NCBI GenBank assembly: GCA_029532625.1
Contig: JARFXM010000004.1
Location: forward strand, 3,782,001-3,846,000
From: Lomentospora prolificans
Taxonomy: Eukaryota > Ascomycota > Sordariomycetes > Microascales > Microascaceae
Direction: 5' to 3'
DNA length: 64,000 bases
In this document: positions 57,764 to 64,000 of the stretch, in pieces
Layout of the letters: every line of letters starts with the position of its first letter
Position numbering within the stretch: the stretch's first letter is position 1
Translations under genes and position numbers: made by a program
Notes under the pieces: generated by a model
Database searches by the model: none
Seen by the model: the letters and a program-made list of their open reading frames with translations, nothing else
Told to the model about the DNA's origin: nothing

Positions 57764-60389
57764 CAGAAGAACAGACCTTTGCACGCCTGTTTTACCCACC
57801 AGACTTTGGCTCGCCGAAGCCTGCCGCTCGGTCGATCATATACGCGTACGGCGTGTTGGTGTTTCACCTGTCTCATAGAGCGTTAGGAGCCACAGGGCAT
57901 CGTTGGGCGGTGGTCTAGCGCCCTCTCACACTCTCTTCCTCTGGGTTGTCCCTATGTTTTTCGTCATTCTCACCTTCTTCCTTTACTTCTCTTTCCTCTC
58001 CTTCACTTCGCCCCCATGATAATTTTCCCTTGAGTTTTTCTCCTTCCGGGAGCTGAAGAGGCTGGCGGATGGCAAGGCTTTTATCTGAGACAACCATAAT
58101 TGTTCCTCTTCAGGAAAAGCGACTTTGGCAGTAAGAGGTGCCATGTGTGTGAGGGGCTTAGAAAACGGGTCTCTTTTCTGGATAATCTCCAGTGAGAGAA
58201 CCAGAGGCCCTTCCTTGCCCACAAGATCCTAGGTCTCTCACTCATTCCTTGGGTCCCTCCGTCTCTTGTCATGCTTTCTGCAACAGGATCTCATTCCGTC
58301 CCATCTATACCCCAATGTCTTATCATTCATACCTACCCTCAATACCCTTGTGTCCCCGTCATTGCTACAGATATATATTGTCATGACCATCTATTGTTTC
58401 ACTGCGTTTGTTCATCTACTCATCAGCTATTTCCGACAGAGCGGGGTCAACCTGCGAAGCTGTTTCGTTTCATCTCATCATACGGATTACCACTTACCAC
58501 GGAATCTTGCACAGCTTCCTTCACAGTCTTCTGTCCAAATCAACTGAAAAGAAATCTCTCCGTCTCAGTCCCATCTCTAGTCTCGTATCCTCTGGAACAC
58601 CTCGATTTGTACCCGAATCATTTTTTACCCACGGCTATCCCCACTCCACGACCGGTTAACGCCGTGGCGAACCTCGGGCAGCAAACAGGACCGCGATGGC
58701 CAAATCATTACTCGCCATTGATTGCGGATTGCCTCTCACATACACGGTATATGTCCCACCGTTGCAAGGAGTGAATATTTCAGGGACAAGAGGTTAGGTT
58801 GGGAGACAACCTTTTACGCGCTCGTTATTATCATTTGTAATCTATTCATCCGAGCTCTTTGCGCATTCTAGCTCGGGAAGTCCATGTTATGACATTCTGT
58901 CAGACGAAAGCAAGGTTGTGGATATAGGAAAAGTCGTTGGGTGGATGGCATATCTTTGCGAGCTTGAACCGATTTTGTACTGTTTTTCACTGATCCGATT
59001 TATGATTCATGGAAGAGTGACTTTTTTTCTTGAAACTTTCTTGATTGTTCACACTTTACTCTCATCCTAGACCATAGGGATAGACAGGCTTGCTAAACGC
59101 AAGATCCATCGCTTCTTCAAGGGACGCTCCCGACGCCAGAAAACCCATCGATCATGCTAGGGCCCCTTCTAGCTCCAACGTCTGTCGATGGATGGGAACA
59201 AGCTCACGGTCGAACCCCGCCGTGATGCTATTTATTATACTGTCATGGCGTCTTAGTTCACCTAGCCTACCCGCCCTTGTTGTACAAAGTGGCCCGCAAA
59301 GTAAATGCATGCAATCCAGCGAATAGCGCCCCTCATCAAGCTTTTTTTTTGTTTTCCTGTCGCCCGATTACGCAGCGCTTTGGCCTCCTGCCATGCTCTC
59401 CCAGCCATCCACAACCTGCTCATCGAGGGAACCGTAGACCTGTGATTTCGTTGAGGGTACATCTTGATGGAACTGATGGGAAAGACAAAAAAGAAGGCCC
59501 CTTGTTGTATCTTCCCGTTCCTCAAAACCTCTTGCCATGAGGATGGGCGCTTTCCTCTCTTTACCTATGTATTCAAAGGGTGGAGATTTGGATTCATCGC
59601 TCTGCGGGTTGACGGAAACAGATTTAAGGAAATGGTGTGGGTGGTTTGGTGGAGCCGAATCGGGAGCGAGCCGTCGGTTGGTTCTGTCACCTCCATTACG
59701 AGTTCGGTTGAGACCTTGTGGATATGAAGGCTCGCGATGTGGGAGAGATGGTGTGGGCACCCGTCAGGAAGTACTATGTACTTGGTGTCCCCACGACTTG
59801 GGGATCGCCCCATGCCATGGCCTGGCACATCATGATACATGTCGGAATGGAACCCGACATGGCTGCAGGGCATTGAGCAGTGAAGTTGTAGGCGCAGCCG
59901 CGACCAGCTGCAAATAGCTGTGAATAGCTGAATAACGGCTCGCCCCGGTCCCTGCAATGTGTCAGATCATAGTCGAGAATTGCCCGAGGTCTACCTTCGA
60001 AATAGAAGAACTAATAGAACTGGAGAGCTCCGTCCGTCCAGCTGTGTGCGCGACCGAAAACGTCATCGGAGGAAAAAGAGCTCTCTACACAGCCCCGGGT
60101 GGAGCTTCTTATCACTTTATCGTGACTTTTTTGTTTTCTGGTGATTTTCTAGCCTCTCTCGACTTTCGAGCACCCCTCAATTGACTTGATCTAGTGGTGC
60201 CGAGCGACAGCTTCATCATCATTTACCACTGTTCGAGTAGTTATATTGAGGATTCCGACTGAATTCTTGTCTCTTGATCTTTGTCCCCCCCGCCGCGATA
60301 TCGCAAAGGTGCTATCCCCCGGTCCGGCCGGTAGCCGCATTTCCCACGAATACCGAAGGGCACACCAAAGGGCAGTCCAACCGCTCACT
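57764..60389. other. Intergenic, 2.6 kb between the 57071 gene and ETR1
   Basis: T/C-rich 3' flank, then the ETR1 promoter. Open frames around 58266-58774 and 59464-59957 are of chance composition. A T-arm-like stretch near 59208-59225 is not part of a tRNA. Confidence 0.5.
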
Positions 60390-61701
60390 ATGGCCACCCG
60401 ATCAGTTCTTACCGGCACTGGCCTTCGGCCGGCTCTGTCAAACTGCTGCACTCGAGCACTTGCGGGACGTGCCGCGAACCAAGCGAGATGGATGTCTGGC
60501 CCTTACGGGTACACCCAGGCCAAGGCTCTCGTCTTCTCCGAATACGGCGAGCCGAAAGACGTTCTACGGTACCAACTTCGCCTAGCCCGTCTCAATCTAC
60601 ATGCGCGCGTTATACTAACATAACGACAAAAGCGTTCACAAGTTCTCCATTTCCCCCTCGATCCCCTCCTCCTCCGTCCTCATCCGCGCCCTTGCCGCCC
60701 CGATAAACCCCGCCGACATCAACACGATCCAAGGCACCTACGGTGCCAAGCCCGCATTCACCACTGAGCTCGGAACCCAACCCGCCACCGCTGTCCCCGG
60801 AAACGAAGGCCTCTTCGAGGTCGTCTCTACGGGCTCCAGCTCCACGGGCTTCCAAAAGGGCGACTGGGTAATCCCCTCACAAGCCGGCTTCGGTACCTGG
60901 AGGACGCACGCCCTAGTCGAAGCCGACGCGCTCTTCAAGATCAAGAAGGACGGGCTTACCCCGACCCAGGCCGGCCAGGTCAGCGTGAACCCCTGCACCG
61001 CCTACCGCCTCCTCCGGTCGTTTGGTCCCGCCGCCGGCCTGAAGGAGGGTCTGCCCATGAGCCAACTCGAACCCGGCAGCGGCGCCTGGTTCATCCAGAA
61101 CGGCGCAAACTCGGGCGTCGGGAGGGCCGCCATCCAGCTCGGCCGTATCTGGGGCCTCCGAAGCATCAATGTCGTGCGCGACCGCGAGCTTCCCGAGGAA
61201 ACAGAGGCCCTGCGCAAGGAGCTCAAGGATCTCGGCGCCGACGTCGTTGTGACCGAGTCCGAGTTCCTCAGCCGCGACTGGAGGGACCGCCTCATGGAGA
61301 TTACTAACTCGGGCCGCGATCCCGTCCATCTCGGTCTGAACTGTGTGGGCGGAAAGTCGGCGACGAGCATCGCCCGCTCGCTTTCTGAGGGAGGCGCCAT
61401 GGTTACTTACGGAGGAATGTCGAAGCAGCCCGTCATGTTACCTACGGCTGCGCTCATCTTCAAGGATATCCGCTTCCTCGGCTTCTGGCTCTCGAAGTGG
61501 AATAAGAAGGATCCGGCTGGAAGGAAGTATGCGATCGAGTATCTTCTAGATCTAATGAGGGAGGGTCAGTTCCATGATGCGCCTGTGGAAGAGGTCAAGT
61601 GGGACTGGGAGACGGAGGAGGGCGCCTTGAAGGAGGCGGCCCAGAAGGGGCTGGAAGGATTCAGGGGGAAGAAGGGCCTGTTCCTTTTTGGGGAAACATA
61701 G
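60390..61701 (+). CDS. ETR1: Mitochondrial trans-2-enoyl-ACP/CoA reductase Etr1 (MECR)
   Basis: Last step of mitochondrial type II fatty-acid synthesis, NADPH-dependent reduction of trans-2-enoyl thioesters; needed for lipoic acid and respiration. Exons 60390-60568 and 60633-61701, 415 aa; intron 60569-60632 (gtacca..aaag, branch tactaac). The N-terminus is an Arg/Ser/Ala-rich presequence (MATRSVLTGTGLRPALS), consistent with mitochondrial import. MDR-family signature: NPADINTIQGTYG (catalytic-site Tyr region), VPGNEGLFEVV, QNGANSGVGRAAIQLGR (nucleotide-binding loop), LNCVGGKSAT and MVTYGGMS. No zinc-binding cysteines, as expected for this branch. Convergent with the gene at 61978-62802, 276 bp between stops. 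Confidence 0.94.
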
Positions 61702-61977
61702 GCGAGTAAGACATGTCAAAGGAGCAAGAAACGCTGTTAAATTGTAAGATGTATAGGAAATGAAAACCGTATGATAGACTATCCCTATTTCTTCGTCTCG
61801 TTTCGTGAATGCCTCATAAATACTACGAAAAAGAAAAAAAAAGATCATTACCCGTTAGATGCCATTTATGCAACCCTCCAGTTGCAACTTCAAGAATATA
61901 CCTGCAAAGCGCCAATGGAAATGATAATAAAAGCGAAGAGCGCAATCATCCAACCTAAGGCGTCATATATGTAGACC

Positions 61978-62802
61978 TTATCGAAGGTCGGGCTCATCGT
62001 CAGAATCAGCCTGCCCACGCCGATATTGCCAAGCGTCCCGCTCGAGGCCGTCCCAAAGCTGGGGGGTAGATTCGCTGGTAGCTCCTGTCCTCCTATTCCC
62101 GCCCGGAAGCTCACTTCCGCCACCCCAAGACCAAGTGCCGACAAGTCGCCTCCCGACACCTTCGATTTGACCACTGACACTCCTGATACCGTCTCTCATC
62201 CTGCCGTAGGTCCTCGCGGTATCCGTTCTTGGATTGCCGTCTCCGTTCCGATATCCATGAGGGAAGTGGGCCCGGCCTTCGATGACTTGCCACGTCTCCC
62301 CACTAAGGAGTCGCGCGGGAGGATCGATGTTGAATAACCGCGTAGCGAGAGTCATGGCCTGGGACTCTAGCTGCCTCGTGGAGTGGAAAGATTCCGCGTG
62401 GCTCCATGCCGGGGGGTTATATTCGTTACCTGAATCTTCTGAAGATGACGAAGACGAGGATGATATGCTATCATTGTCGTCGTCTTCTGCCTCTTTTTCT
62501 TGCTCTTCTCCATGGTTGCCGTCTGTATCGTGCTCCTCGCGACCATCAAGAGCATCTTCGTACTCCTCCTCGCTATCAGAATCCGTAACGTCGTCGTCGT
62601 CAAAGTTGGGGGGGGCTAAGACCGCCAAAAGTCTGTACCAGAAGTTGCGTCTAAGTACAGCTGCCAAAAGGCTGCGGGGTGGCAGTGGAGTATCGATGGA
62701 GTCCAGCATGTTACGAGGAAAGAGATTAGAGGCCTGTTCGACTGGGGGATTTGTATGTTGGAGCTCGTCACCGTCGGGCCGGGGTGGAGTTGAATTGGCC
62801 AT
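61978..62802 (-). CDS. Uncharacterised acidic/Ser-rich protein, 274 aa
   Basis: Intronless frame with start context gccatgg-like (on minus, ..agtaatggcc). Residues 1-65 contain a compact, hydrophobic-basic segment (SLLAAVLRRNFWYRLLAVLAPPNF). Residues 66-125 are strongly acidic with DDDD and EEEYED runs and an S8 tract. The rest is Arg/Gly-rich (SAHFPHGYRNGDG-like region, GTWSWGGGSELPGG) and ends DSDDEPDLR. No domain is recognised. The last third overlaps another open minus-strand frame (62180-61890) whose end is a strongly hydrophobic ~25-residue stretch, so the true C-terminus may differ if there is an unseen intron or a frame error. The promoter has a TGACGTCA site at 63192. Function unknown. 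Confidence 0.6.
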   Translation of the reverse strand: MANSTPPRPDGDELQHTNPPVEQASNLFPRNMLDSIDTPLPPRSLLAAVLRRNFWYRLLAVLAPPNFDDDDVTDSDSEEEYEDALDGREEHDTDGNHGEEQEKEAEDDDNDSISSSSSSSSEDSGNEYNPPAWSHAESFHSTRQLESQAMTLATRLFNIDPPARLLSGETWQVIEGRAHFPHGYRNGDGNPRTDTARTYGRMRDGIRSVSGQIEGVGRRLVGTWSWGGGSELPGGNRRTGATSESTPQLWDGLERDAWQYRRGQADSDDEPDLR

Positions 62803-63539
62803 TACTAGGGCCGTCCAAGACGGGTAGGGAGAGTGGTACTCTTAGGGAACGTATCGCTTTCCCTTTAGTAGCCTATGGTACGCTCGTATAAGACTAGAAA
62901 ATCTTCAAAAACCTTTGAGTCGTCTCCCGAGGAGCTGGGTTGAAAAGCAGAGCCTGGCAGTTCAGACGGGAATTGCAGCCTCACTGGTGCTTGGACGAAT
63001 GGAGGAGTGCGGATCTAGGCGAGCGAGAGCCAAAGCCATAAATAGAAAGGACGGACAAAGCCTTCATAAAATTCGAGGGGACTTAGGGAAAGAGGCGGAA
63101 CAAAGTAGAAGAGCGAGACGGCAGAATGACTAGAACAACGGGAGTCCGTTCTCTTCTCCGAATCCCACCATCCTATTTGCGTCGGTTGCTTTGACGTCAA
63201 TGACACACCTGGCTGCCAGTCATGGAACCAATGTGGAAAATCAGAGACTTGGGAGGAAGAACGCCCATATTAGTACCGCTAGCATGAAGTTTTGCTAGCT
63301 AATGAAGCGTTACTCAAGCGCACCGCAGTTAGCCTTTTCACACGCTGTTCGAGTTCCTCATCGGCCCGTCCCCTCCTTTATAAGACTGTTCCCTGGTTTC
63401 GAGAAAATGGCACATATTTAGACCTTCAAAAGTCTTATGAATAATCGGAATAAACAATGAAATCATAAATCAAAGATCCGGTAGAATCTCGTATCCCGTT
63501 GGTATCATTCGCATAGCCCACAATCATTGGCCGAACCCA
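62803..63539. other. Intergenic between the 62802 gene and VPS34
   Basis: Promoter of the uncharacterised gene and 3' flank of VPS34. It holds TTGACGTCAA at 63191-63200. No gene is seen. Confidence 0.6.
63192..63199. promoter_or_regulatory. TGACGTCA (CRE/ATF-type) palindrome
   Basis: Lies within a 10-bp perfect palindrome (63191-63200), about 390 bp upstream of the 62802 start codon. Same core as the site before the 57071 gene. Function inferred. Confidence 0.35.
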
Positions 63540-64000
63540 TTACGCCCTGAAAGCCTGAACCAACTCGTGAAGTTTATCTATAACGACAGGAGCAATAGCT
63601 CCAAGCGAATCCTCAATGACTCTCTCCAGGTAACGGATAGAGTCTTCTTCGCCAAGCTCAAGATGGAAGCGTTCCTTGACTTTGATGACGGCTTTGTCCG
63701 GCTCGAGTCTGATATCTGGGATATTTGCATCAACCATAAGACTAAACAAGTTCAAGATGAGACTCGAAGATTTGCGAAGCGCTGCATAGGCTAAGAAGCA
63801 ATATTGTTTAAACTTCCGGTAGTGCTCTGACTGGACACCGCCCATGCAGTCCACCATCTCCTTAGTAAGCTTCATCACTGGCGCAAATGGTTTGGGGTCG
63901 CGTCCTAAGATAAAGCCAAAATCGGCATGGAAAAAGTGTCCGTCTGGTGCAAGGAGAAGGTTATCGAGGTGCCTGTCGCCAACACCTAGAATGTAAGTGA
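63540..64000 (-). CDS. VPS34: Class III phosphatidylinositol 3-kinase Vps34 (C-terminal part)
   Basis: The gene runs off the right edge; about 153 C-terminal residues are visible, without introns. It makes PI3P from phosphatidylinositol at endosomes, the vacuole and autophagosome sites, in complexes with Vps15 and Atg6/Vps30. The kinase core is clear: catalytic loop GVGDRHLDNLLL, activation-loop start HADFGFILGRDPKPF, then MKLTKEMVDCMGG, FKQYCFLAYAALRKSSSLILNLFSLM and the C-terminal helix APVVIDKLHELVQAFRA. That last helix is characteristic of Vps34 and is needed for membrane activity in studied members. Stop at 63540-63542. Confidence 0.95.
   Translation of the reverse strand, partial: TYILGVGDRHLDNLLLAPDGHFFHADFGFILGRDPKPFAPVMKLTKEMVDCMGGVQSEHYRKFKQYCFLAYAALRKSSSLILNLFSLMVDANIPDIRLEPDKAVIKVKERFHLELGEEDSIRYLERVIEDSLGAIAPVVIDKLHELVQAFRA

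Noticed and set aside
59205..59230. cacggtcgaaccccgccgtg, like a tRNA T-arm
   Set aside because: No anticodon arm or D arm on either strand.

Overview
The window is chromosomal DNA of a filamentous ascomycete (Pezizomycotina, probably Sordariomycetes; the class is inference). The reasons are: genes of 1-7 exons split by short GT..AG introns (56-158 bp), many with CTAAC-type branch sites; wide gaps of 1-4 kb between genes; a Rac-type GTPase; and a DNA transposon decayed in a way that looks like repeat-induced point mutation (RIP). I rebuilt seventeen protein genes with splice junctions that keep frame, plus one intron-containing tRNA gene. Fourteen of the seventeen could be placed in a named family with good confidence; the other three are uncharacterised.

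Layout. 1-2.5 kb: the 3' part of the cytochrome-oxidase assembly gene SURF1/SHY1 (+), convergent at 23 bp with a CENP-T-like kinetochore gene (-) whose upstream region has two ACGCGT boxes. 6.3-7.3 kb: a Rac GTPase gene. 8.6-11.8 kb: two ribosome-biogenesis genes in tandem on the minus strand (NOP6-like, CMS1-like). 15-20 kb: an Rgd1-type F-BAR/RhoGAP gene, whose family regulates Rho GTPases, and a MYND zinc-finger gene. 20.8-25.5 kb: Mediator kinase-module subunit MED12/SRB8. 29.3 kb: a small three-exon Asterix (PAT complex) gene. 32.8-37.9 kb: a secretory stretch with a 58-aa putative secreted protein, a Bgl2-type GH17 glucanase and a pepsin-like, possibly GPI-anchored protease. 39.9 kb: ATP synthase subunit d. 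43.8 kb: an HSL-type alpha/beta hydrolase. 45.3 kb: tRNA-Pro(AGG). 46.1-50.7 kb: WDR59/Mtc5 of the SEACAT/GATOR2 complex. 51.1-52.7 kb: a dead pogo/Fot1-like Tc1/mariner element with long terminal inverted repeats and TA target duplication. 53.4 kb: UBC13. 57-64 kb: two uncharacterised genes, mitochondrial enoyl-ACP reductase ETR1, and the 3' end of VPS34.

Most of the content is housekeeping: mitochondrial function (SURF1, ATP7, ETR1), ribosome assembly (NOP6, CMS1), polarity and Rho signalling (Rac, Rgd1), vacuole/TORC1 and endosome signalling (WDR59, VPS34), ubiquitin K63 chain synthesis (UBC13) and transcription (MED12). I found no secondary-metabolite cluster, CRISPR array or other clearly new system. 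The most novel-looking items are the transposon whose terminal repeats each contain a hairpin, the 58-aa secreted-protein candidate, paired cis-motifs upstream of several genes, and an alternative reading frame with a membrane segment that overlaps the end of the 61978-62802 gene. Splice sites were chosen by eye from consensus, reading frame and known family sequence; no transcript or database evidence was available.
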